Of a stretch of DNA of 64,000 bases, positions 9,578 to 18,042 are shown in pieces. A program made the position numbers and the translations under genes. The first letter of the stretch is position 1. Each line of letters starts with the position of its first letter. Under the pieces are notes generated by a model. It did no database searches, had not been told where the DNA came from, and was given only the letters and a program-made list of their open reading frames with translations. The stretch spans positions 124,001 to 188,000 of the forward strand of contig JAEYGI010000040.1 in the NCBI GenBank assembly GCA_023402395.1. Reading direction: 5' to 3'. This stretch comes from Bacillota bacterium. Lineage in GTDB: Bacteria; Bacillota; UBA4882; UBA8346.

Positions 9578-10333
9578 ATGAATCAGTTATTTGATCTATC
9601 AGGCAAGAAAGCGATCATCACCGGAGGCGGCGCCGGTTTGGGATACGCCATGACTGAGGTATTACTGGAGCACGGCGCGGAGGCGGTAATTGTCGGACGC
9701 TCGGAACGAATTCAGGAAGCCGCCTCCAATCTGAGCGCTGTCGGTAAGGCCATTCCGGTCCGGGGCGACCTGGGGGACCGGGTTGAACGCAAGCGGATCT
9801 TTGCCGAAGCGCTGGATGCGTTGGGAACTGTCGATATTTTGATTAATAACGCCGGAATTCAAATTCGTCACAAATGTGAAGACTTTCCCATTGAAGACTG
9901 GGATCGAGTACTTGAAACCAATCTCACCGCGGTTTTCGACCTTTGCCAGCAAGCGGGACGGGTTATGCTCCAAAAAGGCCGCGGCAAGATCATCAATATC
10001 GCCTCACTGATCAGTTTCAGCGGCGGCCTGACCATTCCGGCCTATGCGGCAGCCAAGGGCGGCGTGGCGCAGATCACTAAATCGCTTGCCAATGAATGGG
10101 CCAGCCGCGGGATAAACGTTAACGCCATTGCTCCCGGATATATGGATACCGAGATGAATACGGCGCTGAAAAACAATCCGGCCCGTTACAATTCGCTGAT
10201 GGACCGGATCCCGGCCGGAAGATGGGGCGTGCCGGAGGACATGAAAGGATTGACCTTGTTGTTGGCCTCATCGGCCTCGGATTATATTCACGGAGCGGTG
10301 ATCCCGGTCGATGGCGGATTCTTGGGCCGGTAA
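9578..10333 (+). CDS. SDR oxidoreductase, KduD/gluconate 5-dehydrogenase-like
   Basis: 251 residues. The Rossmann motif is TGGGAGLG (~16-23), followed by NNAG and the catalytic Ser...YAAAK. It shares with the KduD at 54.3 kb the stretches INIAS-LSF-GG, ANEWA, NAIAPGYM-T and RIPAGRWG-PED, so I read it as a paralogue acting on 2-keto-3-deoxygluconate-type or gluconate-type sugar acids with NAD(P). It follows a strong ggagggg site and sits between the importer and a DeoR/TRAP locus, which supports a uronate role. The exact substrate is inferred. Confidence 0.85.
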   Translation: MNQLFDLSGKKAIITGGGAGLGYAMTEVLLEHGAEAVIVGRSERIQEAASNLSAVGKAIPVRGDLGDRVERKRIFAEALDALGTVDILINNAGIQIRHKCEDFPIEDWDRVLETNLTAVFDLCQQAGRVMLQKGRGKIINIASLISFSGGLTIPAYAAAKGGVAQITKSLANEWASRGINVNAIAPGYMDTEMNTALKNNPARYNSLMDRIPAGRWGVPEDMKGLTLLLASSASDYIHGAVIPVDGGFLGR

Positions 10334-10355
10334 AATCGATAACTGTTTATTGAGG

Positions 10356-10392
10356 CCCCTTTTCGACACCGTGCGGAAAGGGGTAAAATTTT
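10356..10392 (+). terminator. Probable terminator
   Basis: cccctttt (10356-10363) pairs with gaaagggg (10376-10383), followed by taaaatttt. The T run is modest. Confidence 0.5.
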
Positions 10393-10443
10393 GTATTCAA
10401 GGTTCGAAAATGTTCACTTCGGTTTGTTTGGGGTATATTTTTG

Positions 10444-10472
10444 TTTCAAACAGATTAACAATATGTTATAAT
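10444..10472 (+). promoter_or_regulatory. Promoter of the DeoR-family gene
   Basis: A perfect -10 TATAAT (10467-10472) lies 17 bp after the weak -35 tttcaa (10444-10449). This places transcription start close to the GTG start codon, giving a very short leader. Confidence 0.5.
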
Positions 10473-10495
10473 TGGCTCGTGACGAGGTGATCTTA

Positions 10496-11269
10496 GTGTT
10501 CTCAGCGCAACGTCTGGAAGAGATCGTTAAAATCTTGGGAAACAACGGCGCCGCTGATGTCAAGGAGCTAAGCGATCGGTTGCGGGTAACTCCGAAAACG
10601 ATCCGCAAGGATCTTGATAAATTGGAAGAGATGGGGCTGTTGGAGCGTTTTCATGGCGGCGCCATCCTCAAACCAGCCTCCAATCTCAACAGCGCGGATC
10701 CGTTTCAATTTGAACAGCGCCGGCAGAAGCACCGGCCAGAAAAGGAACGGATCGCCGAGGCCGCGTTACGGTGTATCGAAGAAAAAGACGTAATTATTCT
10801 CGATAGTGGCAGCACTACGCTGGAACTGGCCAAACGGCTGGGAGAGAAAAAGATCGGGGTCATCACCAATGACCTGATGATTGCGCTGGAGTTGATGAAT
10901 AAAGAGAATGTGACCTTGTACCTTTGTGGAGGAAAACTGCAGCGGGACGAGGTTTTTACGTTGACGGGACGAGAAGCTCGAAAAAATATGGAACGCTATC
11001 GCGCCAATAAGTTATTCTTGAGTACCGGCGCCCTGGATTTTGGAGCTGGCCTGATGGTGTTCTCCGAGGAAGAGGCGGACATGAAAAAAGCGATGCTCAG
11101 CATCGCCAACCGCGTAATCTGTCTGGTTGATTATAGCAAATTTCATAAATTGGGCTTTATTACCTTCGCCAAATTTGAGGATATCGATATGATCATCACC
11201 GATGACCGGATCACCGATACGGACCGGAGCAACATTTTGAACCGTTTGATCAAGCTGGAAATCGTTTAG
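10496..11269 (+). CDS. DeoR-family transcriptional regulator
   Basis: 257 residues from GTG 10496, chosen because gaggtga lies five bases upstream; a TTG further up overlaps the -10 box. The N-terminal helix-turn-helix reads NNGAADVKELSDRLRVTPKTIRKDLDKLEE, and the C-terminal phosphosugar-sensing domain has the ILDSGSTTLELAKRL motif. DeoR proteins usually sense a phosphorylated sugar and control neighbouring sugar genes. Its place between the dehydrogenase and the TRAP genes makes these the likely targets. Confidence 0.9.
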   Translation: MFSAQRLEEIVKILGNNGAADVKELSDRLRVTPKTIRKDLDKLEEMGLLERFHGGAILKPASNLNSADPFQFEQRRQKHRPEKERIAEAALRCIEEKDVIILDSGSTTLELAKRLGEKKIGVITNDLMIALELMNKENVTLYLCGGKLQRDEVFTLTGREARKNMERYRANKLFLSTGALDFGAGLMVFSEEEADMKKAMLSIANRVICLVDYSKFHKLGFITFAKFEDIDMIITDDRITDTDRSNILNRLIKLEIV

Positions 11270-11417
11270 AATTAAGGTTTTTCATGTTGTTTTATCGGTT
11301 TGGATTAAAATTAAAAGTTAATAGCAGTCAATCAGAAAGGGGAGGTGCATTTGGCAGGGAAAAATCGGTGGCATGATTTGGCTTGGTAACCGACAAAAAT
11401 GAAGGGGGAATCACGCT

Positions 11418-12404
11418 GTGAAAAAAACGTTTAAGATGTTGATCCTGGTCATGCTCGTAGCATTACTGGCAATCGCGTCCGTCCCGGGTTTCACTGCGCC
11501 GAAATACAACTGGAAGTTGGCGTCGGTGCTTCCTGATACTCATCCGGTCCATCAGTCACTGGTTTTCTTCGCGAATAAAGTCGCGGAAAAGTCTAAAGGC
11601 GCGGTTAAAATTACGCTTTATCCCGCCGGGCAACTGGGCGGCGAGAATGATTTCATCCAAGCCGTAAAATTGGGAAGCATTGAATTTACCAAAGTATCCG
11701 CGGGTCCAATGGGACAATTTTCCCCTAGCATGCAGGTGATCAGTTTGCCGTTTATCTGGCGGGATCTGAACCATCAACACAATGTGTTAAATGGCAAAAT
11801 CGGCGATCGCTTACTGGCCGATCTTGATAAGAATGGGTTTAAAGGCCTTGCCTTCTTGGATGCCGGTTTCCGCAATATTACCGCCCAAAAGCCGATCAAA
11901 ACCCCCGCTGATCTCAAGGGCTTGAAGATCCGCGTTATGCAAAGCAAGCCATTGATGGATTCGATCAATGCCCTTGGCGCTACCGCGGTTCCGATGAGTC
12001 AGAATGAAGTGTATGTGGCGTTGCAACAGAAAGTGATCGATGGCTGGGAAAATAACGAGCCGACCGTACTTAGCTTCAATATGCAGGAGGTATGTAAATA
12101 CTTTTCCTATACCCGCCATACCTCGATTCCCGATTTCATGGTTATGACCAAAAAGGTTTATGATTCGGTTCCGGCTGACATTCAAAAAGCCATTATGGAC
12201 GCTGCCAAAGAGATGGTCCCTTATCATAGCAAATTATGGGCCGACATGATCGACGACACCGTTAAACAATTGAGAGCAAAGGGCATGATTTTCAACGAAG
12301 TTAGCGATGTCAAAGAGTTCCAGGCTTTGGCCAAACCCGTGTATAAAGATTACTATTCCGTGGTTGGGCAGGACTTAATCGAGGCGATCATCAATACCAA
12401 ATAA
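11418..12404 (+). CDS. TRAP transporter solute-binding protein, DctP family
   Basis: 328 residues from GTG 11418 (gaaggggga upstream). A signal peptide (KKTFKMLILVMLVALLAIASVPG) lacks a lipobox Cys, consistent with a free periplasmic protein. DctP-type signatures include FANKVAEKSKGAVKITLYPAGQLG, the ligand-contacting Arg in LKIRVMQ-K and the helix VDGWENNEPTV. TRAP binders of this type carry carboxylates such as uronates; a conserved Arg pairs with the acid group. It is the first gene of a three-gene TRAP operon. Confidence 0.92.
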   Translation: MKKTFKMLILVMLVALLAIASVPGFTAPKYNWKLASVLPDTHPVHQSLVFFANKVAEKSKGAVKITLYPAGQLGGENDFIQAVKLGSIEFTKVSAGPMGQFSPSMQVISLPFIWRDLNHQHNVLNGKIGDRLLADLDKNGFKGLAFLDAGFRNITAQKPIKTPADLKGLKIRVMQSKPLMDSINALGATAVPMSQNEVYVALQQKVIDGWENNEPTVLSFNMQEVCKYFSYTRHTSIPDFMVMTKKVYDSVPADIQKAIMDAAKEMVPYHSKLWADMIDDTVKQLRAKGMIFNEVSDVKEFQALAKPVYKDYYSVVGQDLIEAIINTK

Positions 12405-12422
12405 AATACCGGTAAATGACTA

Positions 12423-12448
12423 CGGTCGCGGCAAATATGCCGCGACCG
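12423..12448 (+). promoter_or_regulatory. Intercistronic hairpin after the TRAP binding-protein gene
   Basis: A perfect 11-bp stem cggtcgcggca/tgccgcgaccg with a 4-base loop, then attttatc. Like the hairpin at 5514 it separates an abundant binding protein from its membrane partners. Confidence 0.7.
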
Positions 12449-12482
12449 CAATTTTATCGGGTGAGGAGGGAGCGTCTCCGAT

Positions 12483-12992
12483 ATGCAAAAAGGACAATGG
12501 GCGCATTGGCTGAACCGGCTGGAGCGCCTGGTCACAGCGACAACGGCTTTGATCATGCTGATCTTATCGGTGCTTGTTTGCTATCAGGTTTTTTCACGGT
12601 ATGTTTTGAAATCGAGTCCCTTTTGGATCGAGGAAACATCCGTGGTGGCGATGATGTGGATTGGGCTGTTGGGCGCGGCCGGCTGTGTCTGGACCGAATC
12701 CAATATGAATCTGGAGTTGATTGTCTCCCGGGTTCCGGAACAGGTCCGGGTATGGATAAAGTTCCTGTCCGACATGATTGTCGCCGGTTTTGCCTGGATG
12801 CTTATGCAACAAGGGATCTTATTGGTTCACAGTACGATGACCGCAACCATGGCCACTCTTTCCGTCCCGTTGGGCTATACTTATCTGATTCTCCCCGTGT
12901 CCGGCGGATTAATGGTTTTGTTTTCGTTGATCAAGGCGGTCAACCGGGTGGTCCGGTTTTACGCCGTGAAAGGGGAGAACCTCAGTGCTTGA
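12483..12992 (+). CDS. TRAP transporter small permease, DctQ family
   Basis: 169 residues with four membrane helices. The DctQ hallmarks SPFWIEETSVVAMMWIGLLGAA and the short loop to the fourth helix are present. ATG 12483 follows gaggaggg. It overlaps the large permease gene by 8 bp, so the two are probably translated together. It scaffolds the DctM subunit in the inner membrane. Confidence 0.9.
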   Translation: MQKGQWAHWLNRLERLVTATTALIMLILSVLVCYQVFSRYVLKSSPFWIEETSVVAMMWIGLLGAAGCVWTESNMNLELIVSRVPEQVRVWIKFLSDMIVAGFAWMLMQQGILLVHSTMTATMATLSVPLGYTYLILPVSGGLMVLFSLIKAVNRVVRFYAVKGENLSA

Positions 12993-14271
12993 ATCGGCTA
13001 TTTTAATCGGCTCGTTTTTGATACTGATTCTTTTGGGAGTGCCGATCGCGGTCGGCCTCGGAGTGGCGGCCCTGTTGACCGCTTTTTACACCGGAATGGA
13101 TGCGGTTATGATCGCTCAACGGGTGGCGGCCAGTCTTCAGTCGTTTCCCTTGATCGCCATTCCGCTTTTCATTCTGGCCGGGGCGATTATGGCCCGGGGC
13201 GGGGTCGCCCGGAGGATTGTCGATTTCGCGTATATTCTGGTCGGCCCCTTCCCGGGCGGTTTGGCCATGGTCAATTGTATCGATTCGATGTTCTTCGGCG
13301 GGGTTTCCGGTTCGGCAGTGGCCGATATCTCTTCGACCGGACCGATCATGATTCCGATGATGGTCGAGAAGGGCTATGACCGCGCGTTTGCGACCGCGCT
13401 GACCGTGGCCTCGTCGACCCAAGGAATCATCATTCCGCCAAGCCATAACATGGTCATCTACGCCATGGTCGCCGGCGGAGTCTCGGTCGGCCAATTGTTT
13501 CTGGCCGGTTATATTCCCGGTATCATGCTCGGCATCTTCCTGGCGATCACCTGCTACCTGTTGGCGTTGAAATATAATTATCCCCGTGAAAAGATGCCGC
13601 CGTTCACAGATGCAGTGCGGATCTCCATTGACGGAATCCTGAGTTTGATGGCGGCGGTGATTATTGTCGGCGGAATCGCTTTTGGTATCTTTACCGCGAC
13701 CGAGGCGTCGGCGGTGGCGGTGTTTTATGCCGCTTTCCTGGGGCTCTTCGTATACCGGGAGCTGAAGTTCAAGGATATTTGGCCGATCTTCGTCGATTCG
13801 GTAAAAACCACGGCTTCGGTTTTGCTATTGATCGGATGCGCGTCGGCCTTTGGGTGGATGATGACCTTGCTACAGGTTCCGACCCATGTCACCAGCTTTT
13901 TCCTGTCAATCACCGAGAACAAGTATGTCCTGCTGATGTTAATCAATATCTTGCTATTGCTCCTGGGAATGATCATGGACGTGGCGCCGCTGATCCTAAT
14001 TGTCACCCCGGTATTGCTTCCGGTGGTTCAGGCCGCCGGAATGAGTCCGGTCACATTTGGGGTTTTGTTAATGCTCAATCTGGGCATCGGTTTGACCACG
14101 CCTCCGGTGGGCGCCGGATTGTTCGTCGGCTGCTCGGTCGGAAAGGTATCAATGGAGAAATGCTCCAAGATGATGCTTTTCCTGTGGCCCGCGATGTTGC
14201 TGGTATTATTCCTGGTCACCTACATCCCATGGTTTACCACCTTTGTTCCAAGCTTGTTCCCGGTTAAGTAA
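12985..14271 (+). CDS. TRAP transporter large permease, DctM family
   Basis: 428 residues with about 12 membrane segments. Family signatures are SQG-type SSTQGIIIPPSHNMVIYAMVAGGVSVGQLFLAG and LLMLNLGIGLTTPPVGAGLFVGCSVGK. GTG 12985 lies inside the end of the small-permease gene and has aggggagaa upstream. It carries substrate across the membrane using the sodium or proton gradient. Family knowledge plus local context suggest a hexuronate-like acid. Confidence 0.92.
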   Translation: MLESAILIGSFLILILLGVPIAVGLGVAALLTAFYTGMDAVMIAQRVAASLQSFPLIAIPLFILAGAIMARGGVARRIVDFAYILVGPFPGGLAMVNCIDSMFFGGVSGSAVADISSTGPIMIPMMVEKGYDRAFATALTVASSTQGIIIPPSHNMVIYAMVAGGVSVGQLFLAGYIPGIMLGIFLAITCYLLALKYNYPREKMPPFTDAVRISIDGILSLMAAVIIVGGIAFGIFTATEASAVAVFYAAFLGLFVYRELKFKDIWPIFVDSVKTTASVLLLIGCASAFGWMMTLLQVPTHVTSFFLSITENKYVLLMLINILLLLLGMIMDVAPLILIVTPVLLPVVQAAGMSPVTFGVLLMLNLGIGLTTPPVGAGLFVGCSVGKVSMEKCSKMMLFLWPAMLLVLFLVTYIPWFTTFVPSLFPVK

Positions 14272-14325
14272 GAAATGGGTCAGCGAACCCCGGACGAAGT
14301 TCGGAGGCGATTGGATCGTTTTGAT

Positions 14326-14356
14326 AAGGCCGTGGTTAATCCCGGTCTTTTTCTTT
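14326..14356 (+). terminator. Probable terminator of the TRAP operon
   Basis: aaggccg (14326-14332) can pair with cggtctt (14343-14349, one G-T pair) and is followed by a T-rich stretch. Confidence 0.5.
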
Positions 14357-14493
14357 TCATTACATTTTCTTAAAAAAGCCGAATTCGGCCATAAATAAGG
14401 AAGGGGATTGGGAAAAACTATGGAAGTTTCTTGTATAAAATATCCATGATCGGGAATTCCTTTTTCGACCAGTAAATATAAGGAGGCGTGGCG

Positions 14494-15477
14494 GTGGTTG
14501 TCAATGGGGAGATCAAAATCTTCGCCGGAAGCACGGGCAAGGTTTTCGCCGAGCGGATGTGCCGTTATCTCGGGGTGGAAATGGGCCGTTCCGATGTGAT
14601 CACCTTTTCCGACGGCAACATTTTCGTCCGGGCCGGCGAAACGGTCCGGGACAAGGATGTCTATCTGGTGCAGCCGATTGGACTGGATCCCAACAACGAA
14701 CTGGTGGAGATCTTATTCTGGATGGACGCGTTCAAGCGGGCCAGCGCCAACTCGGTGACCGCGATCATCCCCTATTTCGGCTATGCCAAGGGGGATAAGA
14801 AAGATGAGCCGCGGGTCTCGATCCGGGCTCGGGTTTGCGCCGAATGCATCGAATTGGCCGGCGCCGACCGGGTGGTGACCATGGATCTGCACAGTCCGCA
14901 GATTCAGGGTTTCTTCAAAAAGCCAGTCGATCATTTGTACGCGCTTCCGGTTCTCTGTGAGTACGTGAAACGGTTGAATCTTGAGAATCTGGTCATTGTC
15001 TCCCCCGATGTCGGCTTTGCCAAGCAAGCGCGCCGAGTCGCCTCGTATCTCGGAACATCGGTGGCGATCGGCGAAAAAACGCGGACCGCTCATGACGAGA
15101 ACGCCTCGATCCTGGAGCTGATCGGCGACGTGACCGGGAAAAACGCGCTGATCGTCGATGATTTCAGTATTTCCGCCGGCACTCTGAGCAATCTGGCCAA
15201 GGCGCTGAAGCAACGCGGCGCTGACCGGGTTTTCGCCTGTCTGACCCATGTGTTGTTGACCGAGGCGGGGGTCCGGAAGATTGAGGAGAGTCCGTTGGAA
15301 TGGGTCATCGGCACCGATTCGGTGCATAATCGGGTGGCGGCCGCCTCGCCCAAGGTGCGGACCATCTCGGTGGCGCCGCTGTTCGCCGAGGCGATTCACA
15401 GGATTCACTCCCGGGAATCGATGAGTCCATTGTTCAGCGGGGTTCCGGCCGCGGTGATCGAGGATTCGGTGTTGTAG
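14494..15477 (+). CDS. prs: Ribose-phosphate pyrophosphokinase-like protein
   Basis: 327 residues. It would make PRPP from ribose 5-phosphate and ATP. Conserved parts include FSDGNIFVRAGETVRDKDVYLVQP, PYFGYAKGDKK, the MDLHSPQIQGFF segment and the PRPP-loop-like IVDDFSISAGTL. The PRPP loop is DDFSISAGT rather than the usual DDIIDTGGT, and the flexible loop has YAKGDKK in place of YARQDRK, so it may be a divergent paralogue. GTG 14494 is preferred over GTG 14488 because aggagg (14481-14486) then lies seven bases upstream. It stands alone between two terminators. Confidence 0.85.
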   Translation: MVVNGEIKIFAGSTGKVFAERMCRYLGVEMGRSDVITFSDGNIFVRAGETVRDKDVYLVQPIGLDPNNELVEILFWMDAFKRASANSVTAIIPYFGYAKGDKKDEPRVSIRARVCAECIELAGADRVVTMDLHSPQIQGFFKKPVDHLYALPVLCEYVKRLNLENLVIVSPDVGFAKQARRVASYLGTSVAIGEKTRTAHDENASILELIGDVTGKNALIVDDFSISAGTLSNLAKALKQRGADRVFACLTHVLLTEAGVRKIEESPLEWVIGTDSVHNRVAAASPKVRTISVAPLFAEAIHRIHSRESMSPLFSGVPAAVIEDSVL

Positions 15478-15496
15478 CATTCGGGTTGCAATCCGG

Positions 15497-15527
15497 AACG
15501 CCATCGTTTAAACGCGGTGGCGTTTTC
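15497..15527 (+). terminator. Terminator after the PRPP synthase gene
   Basis: aacgccatcg pairs with cggtggcgtt (15515-15524), followed by a short T run. Confidence 0.65.
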
Positions 15528-15539
15528 ATAAACAAGAAT

Positions 15540-15577
15540 GTCAAGCCACGGATGTCAGTCACTCCGTGGCTTGTTTG
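15540..15577. terminator. Second strong hairpin, terminator-like
   Basis: caagccacgga (15542-15552) pairs perfectly with tccgtggcttg (15563-15573), with outer gtc/gac bases. It lacks a clean T run and could act as an mRNA end or barrier. Confidence 0.5.
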
Positions 15578-15725
15578 ACATGGACTGTAGATGCTGTAAA
15601 ACTTAATCCAAACTTATCCCGTTCATAATCGGGCATGGCAGGAATGGGCGGGACAGGAACGTAATTGGTATTTTAATAGGTTAGTTTGTGGAAAAACGCG
15701 TCGCCGGGCGCGGGAGGGATTGCTG

Positions 15726-16436
15726 ATGAAGAAAAAACGCTATAAACGTTGGTTTCGTTTGGTCTGGTATCTGAACGGCCTCATTCTGCTCGGGATCTTC
15801 GTCACGCTGGCCGTTACGGGAATCGTGCTCCTGGTCGCCTCGTTCCTGCCCAAACCGGCTGGAGTGGAGCGGTCCGTCACGAAAAGTCCCGGCAAGCCGG
15901 TTCCGGTGCGGTTGAATTTGGCGGGATCCAGGATGACCGGGGATTATCTGACCTTTGAGGTCCGTCCGGAGGCCGGCGGTCTGGGGCGGCTGGAATCAAG
16001 CGCGTATCGCGGGCACGAATCCGATGTTCCGGTGAACCTGGTATTCGTGTCGGTCAAGACCGGGACCAAGCAGTTCCTCTTTGAGAAGAACGTCTTGATC
16101 CCGCGGATTCATTATGCCACCTTTGTCAAGAGCCGGCCGGACCAGCCGATTTTCTCCAAGAATCTCTATTTGGTGGCGAACCGGGATAGCAACGGCAATG
16201 GCCGGCTCGATCCGGGCGACAGCCTGGATCTGTACATCTCCAGCTATACCGGGCGCTGGTTGACGCTTTTGGTCAAAGACGCGGTCGGGTTTGAGATTTT
16301 CGCCGATAACCATGTGCTGATCACCGCGCTGGAGTCCGGCGAGAATGTATTTATGGACTATGATCCCCGGATCGCGGTACTGAAACGGATATTGACCCAA
16401 GCCGATTTGCGGAAGTTGGTGGCGAATGAGAAATGA
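15726..16436 (+). CDS. Membrane-anchored protein of unknown function with an EF-hand-like loop
   Basis: 236 residues from ATG 15726, preceded by gggaggga. A basic start and one membrane helix (LNGLILLGIFVTLAVTGIVLLVASFL) anchor a ~190-residue outer domain. Residues ~153-164 read DSNGNGRLDPGD, the spacing of a calcium-binding EF-hand or dockerin-like loop. I do not recognise the family. It is monocistronic. Confidence 0.7.
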   Translation: MKKKRYKRWFRLVWYLNGLILLGIFVTLAVTGIVLLVASFLPKPAGVERSVTKSPGKPVPVRLNLAGSRMTGDYLTFEVRPEAGGLGRLESSAYRGHESDVPVNLVFVSVKTGTKQFLFEKNVLIPRIHYATFVKSRPDQPIFSKNLYLVANRDSNGNGRLDPGDSLDLYISSYTGRWLTLLVKDAVGFEIFADNHVLITALESGENVFMDYDPRIAVLKRILTQADLRKLVANEK

Positions 16437-16762
16437 ACCGGGGATCGGGTTTTTTTAAGGGATTAATCAAAGAAGAGTATTAAGTCGGCTCCGCAGAAAA
16501 TTTTAAAAGAATTGCCGGATTGGTTGATGCGCCGTGAAAAGCGTCGGATTTCGTCGTTGCTCGGTCAGTCAAAGTAGTGTGTCACGGATGCTTGCAGCTC
16601 GTTTTCGCAGACCAAAAGCCGTCTGCAAAAACGACTGCGGGGTCCTCACCGTACATTGAGTACGGTTCCGGTCCTCCTTATAAAAAATGGATCTTTTCGC
16701 TAAATCCTCGCGCCATTGGATCATGCTCCTTCGCGCCCTGTTTTTCCCCAAGGTTCGTTTGC
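16437..16762. other. Gene-free stretch with several hairpins
   Basis: No convincing gene. It has dyads such as accgtac/gtacggt around 16650 and a longer imperfect stem gttttcgcagac/gtctgcaaaaac around 16602-16635. On the minus strand there is a potential ribosome-site-like aaggagga word. It could be a structured RNA on the minus strand or a decayed element; I cannot name it. Confidence 0.35.
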
Positions 16763-17035
16763 CAATCCTCCGTCAATAACAATTCCAAGTCAATTGCCGA
16801 CTGACTTATCCACATTGTCAAGTTGCTTTTCCAGATTGCGAGGTTGCAATGTGGAATTGTGATCCACCAATTTCCAATTGTCAGTTGCCAACCCTGCAAA
16901 GCCATCTGCCAATCTGGTTGGGGAAGATGGCAATGTAACATCGGCAGGTTGCAATAGGGGTTTGGCTGTAATCAATTGGAAATTGGCAACTGACTTTTCC
17001 ACATTGGCAAGATGCTCGGTTGTTGGGGCCAAATG
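16763..17035. repeat. 21-bp repeat array 2 (with a perfect DnaA-box word)
   Basis: Thirteen consecutive 21-bp units in constant phase (starts 16763, 16784, 16805 and so on). Typical units read caatttccaattgtcagttgc and cttttccacattggcaagatg. TTATCCACA at 16806-16814 equals the DnaA-box consensus, and TTTTCCACA follows at 16995-17003. The unit at 16828-16848 is 20/21 identical to the last unit of array 1. Reading frames across it repeat every seven residues and lack ribosome sites, so it is most likely non-coding DNA. Confidence 0.8.
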
Positions 17036-17191
17036 ACGGGAAGAAGATGAAGATGCCAGAGGAGGAGGGGAGAGTTCAGCGCCTTATAAACCATAATCTT
17101 TTGTTTGGGAAGGAAGTGTTGGAAAATCGCCGAATCTTTACCATAATATTTTCTCGATCCGTTTTCGAATACGGCATGGAGGCGACTGCGC

Positions 17192-18001
17192 ATGAATCTT
17201 ATGTTTAAAACACCATATACGCGGGTAACCGAGGCTAACGGCATTATCACCATCAAACGGCGGAGCGGGGCGATTTATCTGATTGCCGCGTTTGAAATCG
17301 CCATCGGCGCTATGGCTTATCTGGTTTCGCGATTGCAACTGACCGCCGATGGAGCGTTGGAGCGTCTTGGTTTCTGGGTCGCCGCCATTTTGATTCCGCT
17401 GGCTGCGCTGATGATCCTGATGGGGGTGTTGCAAGGCCTGAACTCCATCGTGATCGTTGACTGCAATTCCCGGAAGATGCGGAAGGGTTCCCGGGTTTAT
17501 GATTTTTCGGAGATGGAACGTTTCACAATCGATAGTATCCCGTTCGCCGATAAGGAACTTTATTTTTTAACCGCGCTCGTAAACGAAAAGCCAATCAAAC
17601 TGGTTTCGGAAACAATGAAAGACTCTCTGGAGCGGATGGCCGAATATTTAAACCAACGAATGGCCCTCACGGAATCGTTCTCCGCTGGGGCCACGTCGGT
17701 CCGGCTGCCTCTGGCGGAAAACGGCCCTCAGGGTGGTTACTTCCTGGGAGCGCTGCTCATGGTGATGGGCGCTATCTGGTCGGTCACGGGAGGTATTTTC
17801 CTGCGGAACATGATCTTTACCGGGCCGGGCATGGAGCATGGCCCGCTGCTATGGCCCTTGGGGATCTGGCTGGCCGCGTTCGGCCTCGGCGACCGGATCG
17901 GGATCCCTTGGGTGAAATGGCTTCGGGATGGTCCGGGATGGGCGCGAGCGCTGGTGTTGATCGCGGGGTTCGGTTCCTATTTTTTGGTTTGCTGGCGTTA
18001 A
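17192..18001 (+). CDS. Membrane protein of unknown function
   Basis: 269 residues. Two N-terminal membrane helices (~28-46 and ~60-80) lead into a cytoplasmic domain of ~90 residues with a PH-like look (IVIVDCNSRKMRKGSRVYDFSEMERF), then three or four C-terminal helices. The start has catggaggcg upstream. No family is recognised. It opens a block of accessory-looking genes. Confidence 0.65.
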   Translation: MNLMFKTPYTRVTEANGIITIKRRSGAIYLIAAFEIAIGAMAYLVSRLQLTADGALERLGFWVAAILIPLAALMILMGVLQGLNSIVIVDCNSRKMRKGSRVYDFSEMERFTIDSIPFADKELYFLTALVNEKPIKLVSETMKDSLERMAEYLNQRMALTESFSAGATSVRLPLAENGPQGGYFLGALLMVMGAIWSVTGGIFLRNMIFTGPGMEHGPLLWPLGIWLAAFGLGDRIGIPWVKWLRDGPGWARALVLIAGFGSYFLVCWR

Positions 18002-18042
18002 CTGAACTTCAAGTTCAATCAAGCACCGTTGGAGAACGAGTC

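Noticed and set aside
14713..15504. Minus-strand frame of 263 codons
   Set aside because: Antisense shadow of the PRPP synthase gene.
16678..17032. Minus-strand frames over array 2
   Set aside because: Periodic low-complexity peptides without ribosome sites; explained by the repeat array.
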